DNA of 64,000 bases from JAAYAO01 sp051133435 (GTDB taxonomy: Bacteria; Actinomycetota; Actinomycetes; Propionibacteriales; Propionibacteriaceae), in the NCBI RefSeq assembly GCF_051133435.1, contig NZ_JBPGNY010000003.1, forward strand, positions 186,001 through 250,000, given 5' to 3'. How positions within the stretch are numbered: position 1 is the stretch's first letter; each line of letters begins with the position of its first letter. The translations under genes were made by a program, and so were the position numbers. Below are positions 1 to 7,570 of this stretch, piece after piece. The notes beneath the pieces are model-generated. The model was not told where the DNA came from and did not search any database. It saw only the letters and a program-made list of their open reading frames with translations.

Positions 1-8
1 ACCCGCTG

Positions 9-700
9 ATGTCTGACAATGAGACCCGAGTTGCCATCCCAAAGGCCTGGGTCATCTCCTTCTGCCTCGCGGGCGCAGCCGCCGGCTTCGGCGCCTCCTT
101 CATCGTGGGCCCGGTCGTGGACTGGCTGATCTCCCTGGTCGGGGGCGCGCCCGGCCCCCTGGAGATCGCAGCCCGCCTTCCGCGAGCGATGGTGGCACCC
201 ATCCTCAGCGTCGGTGGCGCATTCCTGGGGCTGTGGTTCGCCGATGACTGGAGCAAGGACGTGGGCGAGGTGACTGTCTCGAACACCGGCGTCACCATCG
301 CCACCGGAAAGGTCAAGCAGCACGTCGCTCGCGACCGGATCGGAGGCATCTTCACCGACGGCAAAGACCTCGTGGTGACCGATGCGGCGACGAACGAACT
401 CTCGCGCACCAGGACCGACTCGGTGCTGGCCGGGCGACTCCAGCGCGCCTTCGAAGTGCGCGGGTACCCGTGGCAGGGGCGCTCCGACCCCCACGAGAAG
501 GCGTACGTCACGTGGACCGATGGCGGCAACGGCCTGGATCGTCGGATCAACGACCTGCTCAGGACACGGCACCGAGCCTGCTTGACAACCGGGTGGGAGC
601 TGCCGATGACGCGCGCGACCACCTACGAGCACTCGGCATCGCCGTCCGGGATCGGGACGACATCCAGCAGTATCGAGAAATCCCCAGCAGCGAACAGTGA
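9..700 (+). pseudogene. YqeB-family membrane protein, frameshifted
   Basis: The N-terminal part has two hydrophobic segments (about residues 13-36 and 57-77) followed by a small soluble domain, the layout of the YqeB family, whose cellular role is not established. The frame from the ATG at 9 runs sensibly to about position 575 and then turns into unrelated residues. A second frame continues the family-like C-terminus (LLDNRVGAADDARDHLRALG...) and stops at 700. Restoring one missing C in the GCC-TGC stretch near 573 gives an uninterrupted protein of about 229 residues. The defect is therefore a 1-nt deletion, either real or a sequence error. Without correction the frame would read on to 899, into vanK. 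The family call rests on recalled similarity. Confidence 0.6.
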
Positions 701-712
701 GCCACCCCTCGG

Positions 713-742
713 CATATCGTCCGTGTATCGAGAATTCGATAC
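713..742 (+). promoter_or_regulatory. Putative VanR operator upstream of vanK
   Basis: This 30-bp element matches the one before vanH (1941-1970) at 23 of 30 positions. It contains TATCG at 715-719 and again at 726-730, an 11-bp period as expected for tandem binding of an OmpR-family regulator. It ends with a perfect inverted repeat, GTATCGA (725-731) and TCGATAC (736-742), around GAAT. In both copies CAAC begins 8 nt after the element. VanR is the obvious candidate ligand because a vanR gene lies in the cluster; binding is inferred. Confidence 0.65.
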
Positions 743-768
743 ACCACCGCAACAAGGCACCGCGTTGA

Positions 769-1902
769 TTGGTGGACGTGGTTTTGACCCTTCGGCCCAT
801 TGGCACCCCGGAACACATGGCCTTCACACGGGCTCGGCGAGATGTGAGCTTTCAGCAGACGCCCGCGTGGGCCAAGGTGAAACCCGAGTGGCGCAGTGAA
901 CTGGTCGGCTGGTTCGACGCCGGACGGCTCGTCGGCACCGCGCTCGTCCTGCACCGGCCGGTGCCCGCACTCAAGCGCTACACGCTGGCCTACCTGCCAC
1001 AGGGCCCGCTCATCGACTGGTCCGGTGACGTCAGCCGTTGGCTCGCTCCCCTGACCACCTATCTCCGGGCGCAGGGGGCTTTCGCCGTCCGACTGGATCC
1101 ACCGGTGCGCACTCACCTCTGGAGCGCCGAGGAGGTCAAACGAGGAATCGCCGACCCGATGATCTCCACGCTGCCGGAACTGCCGGCAACACGGAGCGAC
1201 CCGGTGGGGATCTGGGTGACTCATCAACTCGAGGCCGCCGGCTGGCTCCCTCAGCACAGCGAACATGGTTTCGGGAGCGGTCAACCACAGTTCACCTACG
1301 AGGTCCCGTTGGCAGACCGCTCGCCCGAAGACGTGCTCGGGGGGATGAACCAGCTGTGGCGACGCAATATCAAGAAGGCGGCCGCAGCCGGGGTCACGGT
1401 CACGGTGTCCGATGACCTTGCGGCGTTTCACGCCTTATATGTGCATACTGCCGAGAGGGACGGCTTCACGCCCCGACCACTGCACTACTTCGAGAACATG
1501 TTCGCGGCAATGAGAAGCGAACAGCCCGATCGGATCCAGCTCTACCTCGCCCGTCATGACGGCGACCCGGTGGCCGCCGGCATCTGCGTCCGGGTCGGTG
1601 GCAACGCTTGGTATGTCTACGGCGCATCCGCCACGGCCAAACGCGAAGTTCGCGGTTCGAACGCCTGCCAGTGGGCCATGATCCGCGATGCGCTGGCTGC
1701 CGACTGTGACCGGTACAGCCTCCGCGGCATCACCTCGACACTCGATCCGGACGATCCACACATGGGTCTGACCCAGTTCAAGGTGGGTACCGGCGGTGCC
1801 GCGGTGAGGTCTGTCGGGGAGTGGGATCTGCCGCTTCGCCCGACCATGTACCGCGCCTTCCAGTTCTACCTGCGGCGGCGAGAAGCCAAGAACAGGCGAT
1901 AA
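769..1902 (+). CDS. vanK: VanK-like FemX-family peptidoglycan aminoacyltransferase
   Basis: A FemABX-family protein of 377 residues that would transfer an amino acid from aminoacyl-tRNA to the peptidoglycan stem peptide of lipid-linked precursors at the inner membrane face. It shows the family's N-terminal QTPAW block, a central MNQLWRRNIKKAAAAG stretch and a C-terminal GNAT-like half. In Streptomyces coelicolor, VanK does this job for precursors ending in D-Lac and is required for glycopeptide resistance. Its position just upstream of vanHAX, under a copy of the same putative VanR box, supports this role. The start is uncertain: TTG 769, GTG 772 and GTG 778 are all in frame with no strong ribosome site. 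A generic FemX is the alternative. Confidence 0.75.
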   Translation: MVDVVLTLRPIGTPEHMAFTRARRDVSFQQTPAWAKVKPEWRSELVGWFDAGRLVGTALVLHRPVPALKRYTLAYLPQGPLIDWSGDVSRWLAPLTTYLRAQGAFAVRLDPPVRTHLWSAEEVKRGIADPMISTLPELPATRSDPVGIWVTHQLEAAGWLPQHSEHGFGSGQPQFTYEVPLADRSPEDVLGGMNQLWRRNIKKAAAAGVTVTVSDDLAAFHALYVHTAERDGFTPRPLHYFENMFAAMRSEQPDRIQLYLARHDGDPVAAGICVRVGGNAWYVYGASATAKREVRGSNACQWAMIRDALAADCDRYSLRGITSTLDPDDPHMGLTQFKVGTGGAAVRSVGEWDLPLRPTMYRAFQFYLRRREAKNRR

Positions 1903-1940
1903 GCCGACCTCGACGGCTCCACCTTGGCGCGTGCGCACCT

Positions 1941-1970
1941 CTTATCGTCCCCATATCGAAAATCCCATAC
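1941..1970 (+). promoter_or_regulatory. Putative VanR operator upstream of vanHAX
   Basis: Second copy of the 30-bp element. TATCG occurs at 1943-1947 (first T within TTATCG) and at 1954-1958, again 11 bp apart. The 3' half ends in CCCATAC, so the inverted repeat seen in the vanK copy is imperfect here. The element ends 34 nt before the vanH ATG at 2005, and CAAC begins 8 nt after it as in the vanK copy. The shared spacing suggests that both promoters answer to one regulator. Confidence 0.65.
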
Positions 1971-2004
1971 GGGCTCACAACGTGGTTCTCCCTTGACTGG
2001 AACC

Positions 2005-3018
2005 ATGACATTCAACGAACTGCATGCAGTACCGACCCTGCCTATCCCGCTCGGCCGGAGAGCAGGCGCACTCACCGCCTTCGGATGCGACCCGGACGAG
2101 GAAGCAGCATTTGACGATCTGGCCAACCGACTCAACGTGGAGCTACGACTCACCGACGCCCCGATCACCGAAGTCAACGCCGATCTGGCCCTGGGACACC
2201 GCTGTGTCAGCGTGAGTCACAAGACTCCGGTCGCCGAGAACACCCTGAATGCGCTGAGCCGAATCGGCGTCGAGTACGTCTCCACCAGGAGTATTGGGCG
2301 CAATCACATTGCCACCGGATACGCGGCGAGCCTCGGCATCGAGGTGGGTCATGTCGACTACTCACCGGACAGCGTCGCCGACTACACGTTGATGCTGATG
2401 TTGATGGCGGTGCGCCGGATGAAGCCATTGATCCGCCGCACCGACAGCCACGATTATCGGTTGGACACCACGCGTGGGCGAGAACTGCGCGACCTGACCG
2501 TCGGCGTCATCGGTACCGGACGCATCGGGACCGCCGTGATCCGTCGACTGCGGGGCTTCGGCTGCCGGGTTCTGGCTCATGACGGACGTTGTGTCGGTTC
2601 GGGCCGGATGCCCCTCGGAGAGGTGCTGAAACGCAGCGACATGGTCACCGTGCACACTCCGCTGACCGCACAGACCCACCACCTGCTCGACCACGACCGA
2701 ATGGCCCAGATCAAACCCGGTGGCTACGTGGTGAACACCGGCCGCGGCGCCCTCGTCGAAACCGAAGCCTTGATCCACCTGTTGGAGCAGGGTCACTTGG
2801 CGGGAGCTGCCTTGGACGTCCTCGAAGGAGAGGACGGCATCTTCTACACCGATCGTCGCGGCCGATCTGTCGAGAACGAGGCGTTGCTGCGGCTCCAACA
2901 GATGCCCAACGTTCTGATCAGCCCGCACACCGCCTACTACACCGACCACGCACTGCGCGACACGGTCGAGAACAGCCTCATCAATTGCCTGAACTACGCG
3001 CGAAAGGAATCGGCATGA
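2005..3018 (+). CDS. vanH: VanH-type D-lactate dehydrogenase
   Basis: D-specific 2-hydroxyacid dehydrogenase (337 aa) that reduces pyruvate to D-lactate, the substrate for the depsipeptide ligase encoded next. The Rossmann motif GTGRIG spans residues 170-175. The catalytic set is R247 (NTGRGAL), E276 in the VanH-like LEGED block and H308 (SPHTAYYT). Family-typical blocks include STRSIGRNHIATGYA and YSPDSVADYTLMLMLMA. The open frame extends upstream to 1924, but ATG 2005 (or TTG 1993) gives the usual VanH length and leaves room for the operator. The stop overlaps the ligase start (ATGA), so the genes are translationally coupled. Confidence 0.93.
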   Translation: MTFNELHAVPTLPIPLGRRAGALTAFGCDPDEEAAFDDLANRLNVELRLTDAPITEVNADLALGHRCVSVSHKTPVAENTLNALSRIGVEYVSTRSIGRNHIATGYAASLGIEVGHVDYSPDSVADYTLMLMLMAVRRMKPLIRRTDSHDYRLDTTRGRELRDLTVGVIGTGRIGTAVIRRLRGFGCRVLAHDGRCVGSGRMPLGEVLKRSDMVTVHTPLTAQTHHLLDHDRMAQIKPGGYVVNTGRGALVETEALIHLLEQGHLAGAALDVLEGEDGIFYTDRRGRSVENEALLRLQQMPNVLISPHTAYYTDHALRDTVENSLINCLNYARKESA

Positions 3019-4055
3019 GCGCACTGGACGTCGGAATCATTTTTGGCGGGACGGGCGAGGAGCATCCGGTGTCGGTCAAGTCCGCACGCGAGGTCGCTCG
3101 ACATCTCGACACCACGAGGTACCGACCCCACTGGATCGGAATTACGACCGAAGGCGCCTGGCGGCTCTGCGATACCCCCGAGGGTGATTGGGCGAATACA
3201 CGCTCTCGGCCGGTGGTGATCTCACCGGACCGAAACGTCCACGGTTTGATGGTGTTGGACGACGGTCGCTACGAGCTGATCCGCCTCGACGTGGTGTTTC
3301 CCGTCCTACATGGCTCCTTCGGTGAGGATGGGACCATTCAGGGGCTGTTGGAGTTGTCCGGCATTCCCTATGTGGGCTGTGATGTCCAGGCGTCGGCGGT
3401 CTGCATGGACAAGGCGCTGACCTACACGGTCGCGCGGAGTGCCGGCATCGAGACGCCGCCGTATTGGGTGGTCGATGCCGACCAGCAGCCGGACGCACAG
3501 CGTCTCCGGTATCCGGTGTTCGTCAAGCCGGCGCGATCCGGTTCCTCCTTCGGCGTCACCATGGTGACTGGTGAAGACGAACTGTCCGAGGCGGTGGCCG
3601 AAGCTCGGCGTTACGACACGAAGGTGGTGATTGAGCAGGCGGTGGCCGGAGCCGAGGTGGGTTGCGCGGTCCTCGGCCAGGGCCACGACTTGCTCACCGG
3701 TGAGGTCGACCGCGTGGCGCTCACCCACGGCTTCTTCCGGATTCATCAGGAGGACGCACCGGAAACCGGATCCGAGAACGCGAGCTTCATCGTGCCCGCC
3801 GACATTCCCGAGGCGTCCCGTCGCCTCGTCCACGAGAGTGCCAAAGCGATTTATCGGATCATGGGCTGCACGGGGCTGGCTCGTGTCGATCTGTTCCTCA
3901 CCGAAGACGGTCGGGTGGTGCTGAACGAGGTCAACACCTTGCCGGGGCTGACTTCCTACAGCCGTTACCCCCGGATGATGGCTGCTTCCGGGATCTCGAT
4001 GGCCGACCTGCTCGACCGACTGTTGTCGATGCCCCGGCAGGAGGCGAAGCGATGA
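3015..4055 (+). CDS. vanA: D-alanine--D-lactate ligase (VanA type)
   Basis: ATP-grasp ligase of 346 residues that joins D-Ala to D-lactate, producing peptidoglycan precursors with low affinity for vancomycin. The omega-loop sequence GFFRIHQED places a histidine at residue 244, the VanA position and residue that selects D-lactate; D-Ala-D-Ala ligases carry Tyr there. Other signatures are the N-terminal FGGTGEEHPVS loop, ARVDLF and NEVNTLPGLTSYSRYPRMM. ATG 3015 overlaps the vanH stop, and the stop overlaps the vanX start (ATGA at 4052), so vanHAX is one tightly coupled unit. The exact van letter class cannot be assigned without an alignment. Confidence 0.93.
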   Translation: MSALDVGIIFGGTGEEHPVSVKSAREVARHLDTTRYRPHWIGITTEGAWRLCDTPEGDWANTRSRPVVISPDRNVHGLMVLDDGRYELIRLDVVFPVLHGSFGEDGTIQGLLELSGIPYVGCDVQASAVCMDKALTYTVARSAGIETPPYWVVDADQQPDAQRLRYPVFVKPARSGSSFGVTMVTGEDELSEAVAEARRYDTKVVIEQAVAGAEVGCAVLGQGHDLLTGEVDRVALTHGFFRIHQEDAPETGSENASFIVPADIPEASRRLVHESAKAIYRIMGCTGLARVDLFLTEDGRVVLNEVNTLPGLTSYSRYPRMMAASGISMADLLDRLLSMPRQEAKR

Positions 4056-4681
4056 ACCCGGATTTCGTGTTCATCGACGAGTTCGTGCCCGGCATCAGGT
4101 GGGACGCCAAGTACGCCACCTGGGACAACTTCACCGGGCGGCCCGTCGACGGTTATCTGGCCAATCGCGTCGTCGGCACGAAGGCACTGTGCGCTGCCCT
4201 GGGTTACGCCCAAGCACGCGCCGAGTCCCAGGGATTCGGTTTGCTGCTGTGGGACGGCTACCGGCCACAGCGCGCCGTGGACCGCTTCAAGCAGTGGTCA
4301 CAGGAGCCCGAGGACGGGCGCACCAAGCTGCGTCACTACCCCAACATCGCCCGCAGCGAGATGTTTGCCAAGGGCTACATCGCCGCGCATTCGGGCCACA
4401 GCCGAGGCAGCACCGTCGACCTGGCACTGTTCCACCTGGACACCGGGGAGCTCGTTCGGATGGGTGGAGGTCACGACTTGATGGATCCGATTTCACATCA
4501 CGCGGCCGAGGGCATCACGTCCGACGCGGCACGTAACCGTCAGCGGTTGCGCACGATCATGGAACGCAGCGGATTCAGCAGCTACGAGCCCGAGTGGTGG
4601 CATTACACGCTGATGGACGAACCGTACCCGCACACCTACTTCGATTTTCCGATCACAACGGTGTCGAGTGTGGCGGCGTGA
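4052..4681 (+). CDS. vanX: VanX zinc D-Ala-D-Ala dipeptidase
   Basis: Cytoplasmic zinc dipeptidase (209 aa) that hydrolyses D-Ala-D-Ala so that only D-Ala-D-Lac precursors accumulate. All residues known to matter in VanX fall at the same numbers here: R71, zinc ligands H116 and D123 (SGHSRGSTVD) and H184, and the catalytic base E181 (EWWH). It is the last gene of vanHAX. Only 7 nt separate its stop from the convergent vanS stop, with no obvious terminator between them. Confidence 0.95.
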   Translation: MNPDFVFIDEFVPGIRWDAKYATWDNFTGRPVDGYLANRVVGTKALCAALGYAQARAESQGFGLLLWDGYRPQRAVDRFKQWSQEPEDGRTKLRHYPNIARSEMFAKGYIAAHSGHSRGSTVDLALFHLDTGELVRMGGGHDLMDPISHHAAEGITSDAARNRQRLRTIMERSGFSSYEPEWWHYTLMDEPYPHTYFDFPITTVSSVAA

Positions 4682-4688
4682 TCGGCGC

Positions 4689-5795
4689 TCACCTCGTTGG
4701 TGCGACCCGGGGCAGCCGCACCGTGACGTTCAACCCACCTTCGACACGTGGGCTGAGGGTGAGCGTCCCGTTGTGGGCTCGGGTGATGCCTTTGACGATC
4801 GCCAGACCGAGGCCGACGCCCGCATGGTCGCCACGGGCGCGTTCGGTGCCTCGTTGGAACGGCTCGGTGAAGGTGTCCACCATCTGTGGGCTGAGCCGTT
4901 CACCGGTGTTCGACATGGTGAGCACGGCCGATTCCATGTCACCTGCAGTCGTGATCTGCACTGTGCCGTGCTCGGCAAGATTGTGCGCGATGGCGTTGTG
5001 CAGCAGGTTCGTGATCAGTTGCAGCAGCAGTGCCTGCGAGCCACTGGCGAACACCGGGGTTCCGGCCACCTCGACGGTGATGCCCTGTTTTTCCGCCAGG
5101 GGAAGCAGGTTCTCGGCTGCTTCTTCCGCGATCAGGGACAGGTCGACCGGTTCGCGGACGAAGGATCGCTGCTCGGTTCGGCTGAGCAATAGCAGCGCTT
5201 CGGTCAGTTCGATTGCTCGGGAGTTGACGGCCCTGAGCCGCGCATCGATTTCGCCGCCGTTGCGGTTCGGGTCATTACCGGCGACATCGAGCAAGGTTTG
5301 GGTGATCGCCAAGGGAGTGCGCAGTTCGTGCGAGGCATTGGCGGCGAAGCGTCGCTGTTCTGCGTCGTGGGATTCCAGACGGGCCAACATGGTGTCGAAA
5401 CTGTCGGCGAGTTCGCGAAACTCGTCCCGGCGCCCGCTCATCTCGATGCGATGTGACAGCGAGCCCCGTGCTGCCGCACGTGTCGCGTCATTGATCTGTG
5501 TCAGGGGAGCAAGCATCCGTCCTGCCAGGAGCCACCCACCGACCAGGCCGAAGATCAGCAGGAACCCCAGCACCATGATCGCCGAGGGGACGAACACCAC
5601 CGGACCGAAACTGCCCGGGGAGAACACCCGGACGAAATCGTCCAGGCTAGGAGGTCGCAGGGCCTTTCGGGCATCCTGCCCCAAGAGAAAGAGCCACACC
5701 GCAGTCAGCAGCAGAACACCGGCGATCATGAGGAAGCCGACGTAGCTCAGGGTCAGTTTGACGCGAACGTTCAGGCCGCGCCTTCTACGCGTCAT
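4689..5795 (-). CDS. vanS: VanS sensor histidine kinase
   Basis: Membrane histidine kinase (368 aa from the ATG at 5795). Two transmembrane helices (about residues 16-38 and 66-92) flank a short extracellular loop of roughly 27 residues, the architecture of actinobacterial VanS proteins thought to sense the glycopeptide. Next come a HAMP-like linker, the H-box ASHELRTPL with phospho-acceptor H156, an N-box (NLLHNAIAHN) and a G-box (GVGLGLAIVKGI). The chosen start overlaps the vanR stop by 11 nt; the frame extends to 5840, but the longer N-terminus would lie inside vanR. The gene is convergent with vanX. Confidence 0.88.
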   Translation of the reverse strand: MTRRRRGLNVRVKLTLSYVGFLMIAGVLLLTAVWLFLLGQDARKALRPPSLDDFVRVFSPGSFGPVVFVPSAIMVLGFLLIFGLVGGWLLAGRMLAPLTQINDATRAAARGSLSHRIEMSGRRDEFRELADSFDTMLARLESHDAEQRRFAANASHELRTPLAITQTLLDVAGNDPNRNGGEIDARLRAVNSRAIELTEALLLLSRTEQRSFVREPVDLSLIAEEAAENLLPLAEKQGITVEVAGTPVFASGSQALLLQLITNLLHNAIAHNLAEHGTVQITTAGDMESAVLTMSNTGERLSPQMVDTFTEPFQRGTERARGDHAGVGLGLAIVKGITRAHNGTLTLSPRVEGGLNVTVRLPRVAPTR

Positions 5796-6474
5796 CGGCC
5801 GCAGCATCTGTGTCGGCCGTGGCGATGCGATAACCGACACCGGGCACAGTGATGATCAGCCACGGCTCGCCCAAGCGTTTACGCAGCGCGGAGACAGTGA
5901 TGCGGACAGCATTGGTGAATGGGTCGGCGTTTTCATCCCATGCGCGTTCGAGGAGTTCTTCGGCTCTGATCACTCCACCTTCTGCGCCCACCAGGACTTC
6001 CAACACCGCGAACTGTTTGCGGGTCAGTGCCACGTAGCGACCGTCGCGGTACACCTCCCGACGGAACGGGTCGACCCGAAGGCCGGCAATCTCACGCACC
6101 GGCGGTCGAGTGTGGGCTCGACGCCGATCGAGGGCCCTGAGACGTAGCACGAGTTCGCGCAGTTCGAAGGGCTTGGTGAGGTAATCGTCGGCACCGAGTT
6201 CAAAGCCGGACGCCTTGTCGTCGAGGCGGTCGGCCGCGGTCAGCATCAGAATCGGGATTCCGCTCCCGGACGCAACGATGCTTTGGGCGACCTCGTCGCC
6301 GGAGGGACCCGGAATATCGCGGTCCAGAACAGCGATGTCGTAGTCGTTGATGGTGAGCATCTCCAAGGCGGTATCGCCGTCGCCGGCAATGTCGGCGGCG
6401 ATGGCTTCGAGGCGCAGCCCGTCACGAATGGCTTCCGCCATGTATGGCTCGTCTTCCACGACCAACACGCGCAT
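5785..6474 (-). CDS. vanR: VanR response regulator (OmpR family)
   Basis: A 229-residue OmpR/PhoB-type regulator. The receiver domain has acidic residues E7 and D8, phospho-acceptor D51 (VLDRDIPG), T79 and K101 (LTKPFE). The C-terminal winged helix ends with LIITVPGVGYRI. It is cotranscribed with vanS and should activate vanK and vanHAX through the direct-repeat boxes. The start ATG at 6474 gives MRVLVVEDEP; the upstream in-frame extension to 6630 has no receiver character. A weaker TATCG/TATGA pair, also 11 bp apart, lies just upstream. Confidence 0.88.
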   Translation of the reverse strand: MRVLVVEDEPYMAEAIRDGLRLEAIAADIAGDGDTALEMLTINDYDIAVLDRDIPGPSGDEVAQSIVASGSGIPILMLTAADRLDDKASGFELGADDYLTKPFELRELVLRLRALDRRRAHTRPPVREIAGLRVDPFRREVYRDGRYVALTRKQFAVLEVLVGAEGGVIRAEELLERAWDENADPFTNAVRITVSALRKRLGEPWLIITVPGVGYRIATADTDAAADDA

Positions 6475-6498
6475 GGACTCATGGTAGGAGCGGCCACC

Positions 6499-6514
6499 TA
6501 TCGTCGACGTATGA
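6499..6514 (+). promoter_or_regulatory. Possible weak VanR half-sites upstream of vanR
   Basis: TATCG (6499-6503) is followed 11 bp later by TATGA (6510-6514), resembling the paired half-sites before vanK and vanH. It sits 25 nt upstream of the vanR start but is written on the opposite strand relative to that gene. Autoregulation of vanRS is known in other van clusters; here the match is short and could be chance. Confidence 0.3.
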
Positions 6515-6584
6515 AAACGTGACCGCCGCGACTCGGGCCACGACGTAGCGTGCCGACGGCAGCGGGGTGTTACGGAAGCCGCGC

Positions 6585-6633
6585 TTGACTTCCGGGGATT
6601 CACCCATAGAATAGGTGCATGCACACACACCTA
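6585..6633 (+). promoter_or_regulatory. marR leaderless promoter with candidate MarR operator
   Basis: TTGACT (6585-6590) and TAGAAT (6607-6612) are separated by 16 nt, which puts transcription start at or next to the ATG at 6619. The 10-bp palindrome GTGCATGCAC (6615-6624) lies across the start site, and AGGTG (6613-6617) mirrors CACCT (6629-6633). A 16-nt stretch beginning at 6615 recurs with two differences at 7140-7155, before the SMR genes, so it is the likely binding site of this MarR protein. Confidence 0.55.
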
Positions 6634-7095
6634 CCTGATCGATCGCCGGGCACCCTCGCCTGCGGCGAGACCTGGTCGCGTGTGGCAACCTTCGTCTCGG
6701 CGGTGGACGCGAACCTCGACCGATGGCTCACCGACACCCATCGGGTCGGCTTGAGTGATTACCGCGCCCTGGCCGCGATCAGCCGCGCCCCTGACAAGGA
6801 ACTGCGCATCGCCGTACTCGCCGAGCGGATCAGGTTGACCTCAACGTCGACCACCCGCCTGGTGAGCCGACTGGAGACCAAGGGACTGGTGCGGCGCGAC
6901 GTGTGCGGTGACGACGCCCGCGGCGTCTACGCCGTCATCGAGAAGGCCGGCGAAGAACTGCTGACCCAGGCGCGTCCTGCCTACGAGGAACGACTCACCG
7001 ACCTCCTGAGCAACCCTGCGCAGCATTTTCCGCACCTGGACCCCGCTGCCACCGCCTCGGCACTGAAGGAGGTAAGCGAACTCACTGCCCACTGA
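6619..7095 (+). CDS. MarR-family transcriptional regulator
   Basis: Winged-helix protein of 158 residues with a MarR core: LSDYRALAAISRAPDKELRIAVLAERIRL, then STSTTRLVSRLETKGLVRR as recognition helix and DDARGVYAVIEKAG as wing. It probably represses itself and the downstream paired SMR pump, because the same 16-nt motif lies at both promoters. The promoter places the transcript start at the ATG, so translation is likely leaderless. A hairpin terminator follows the gene. Confidence 0.85.
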   Translation: MHTHLPDRSPGTLACGETWSRVATFVSAVDANLDRWLTDTHRVGLSDYRALAAISRAPDKELRIAVLAERIRLTSTSTTRLVSRLETKGLVRRDVCGDDARGVYAVIEKAGEELLTQARPAYEERLTDLLSNPAQHFPHLDPAATASALKEVSELTAH

Positions 7096-7096
7096 C

Positions 7097-7127
7097 GCCC
7101 GCAGCTCGTGCCCTGCGGGCTCTTTTC
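7097..7127 (+). terminator. Intrinsic terminator after marR
   Basis: An 8-bp perfect stem, GCCCGCAG (7097-7104) with CTGCGGGC (7113-7120), encloses an 8-nt loop and is followed by TCTTTTC. It separates marR from the promoter of the SMR genes. Confidence 0.8.
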
Positions 7128-7155
7128 TTGACCATATAGATGCATGTACACACAC
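7128..7155 (+). promoter_or_regulatory. SMR operon promoter region with MarR-like box
   Basis: A -35-like TTGACC (7128-7133) is followed by ATGCATGTACACACAC at 7140-7155, which matches the sequence over the marR start (6615-6630) at 14 of 16 positions. No clean -10 hexamer was picked out. Repression by the adjacent MarR protein is inferred from the shared motif. Confidence 0.5.
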
Positions 7156-7218
7156 TTTCACTTTGATCAGCCCGCTGGTCGCGTGTCCGCACGACTGAGC
7201 CACCCGAAAGGAACACCC

Positions 7219-7539
7219 ATGAGCTGGATCCATCTGAGCATTGCCGTTGTCTTCGAGATCGTCGTCGCCTTCGCCGCCGGCAAGGCGAACGGCTTCAAAC
7301 ACCGCTGGTGGACGGCCGCCACCCTGATCAGCGGAGCAATCGCCACACTGTTCTTGAGCCTGGCCCTGCTGACCTTCGATGTCGGCGTGGGTTACGCCCT
7401 GTGGACCTCACTGGCCGGCGTCGGGATCGTCATCAGCGGCGCATTGTTCTTCGCCCAACAGCTCACCTGGCGCAAGTTGATCGGCATCGCCGTCGTCATC
7501 GGCGGCGTCGTCGGACTGAACCTCGCCGGAACCCTCTGA
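7219..7539 (+). CDS. SMR-family efflux subunit 1
   Basis: Small multidrug resistance protein of 106 residues with four transmembrane helices. The membrane-embedded glutamate lies in helix 1 (VVFEIVVAF), as in EmrE-type transporters. The ATG at 7219 is preceded by AAAGGAAC, which decides against the in-frame ATG at 7144. It pairs with the next gene, 31 nt downstream, like the two-gene SMR pumps EbrAB and YkkCD, and is probably a proton-coupled cation exporter working as a heterodimer. Confidence 0.82.
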   Translation: MSWIHLSIAVVFEIVVAFAAGKANGFKHRWWTAATLISGAIATLFLSLALLTFDVGVGYALWTSLAGVGIVISGALFFAQQLTWRKLIGIAVVIGGVVGLNLAGTL

Positions 7540-7570
7540 CCCCCACCCCACCCCCTGAAGGGATCTACCC

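Noticed and set aside
7128..7218. Guanidine riboswitch upstream of the SMR pair
   Set aside because: Looked for because the second subunit resembles Gdx-type exporters, but no conserved guanidine-riboswitch elements are recognisable in this short leader.
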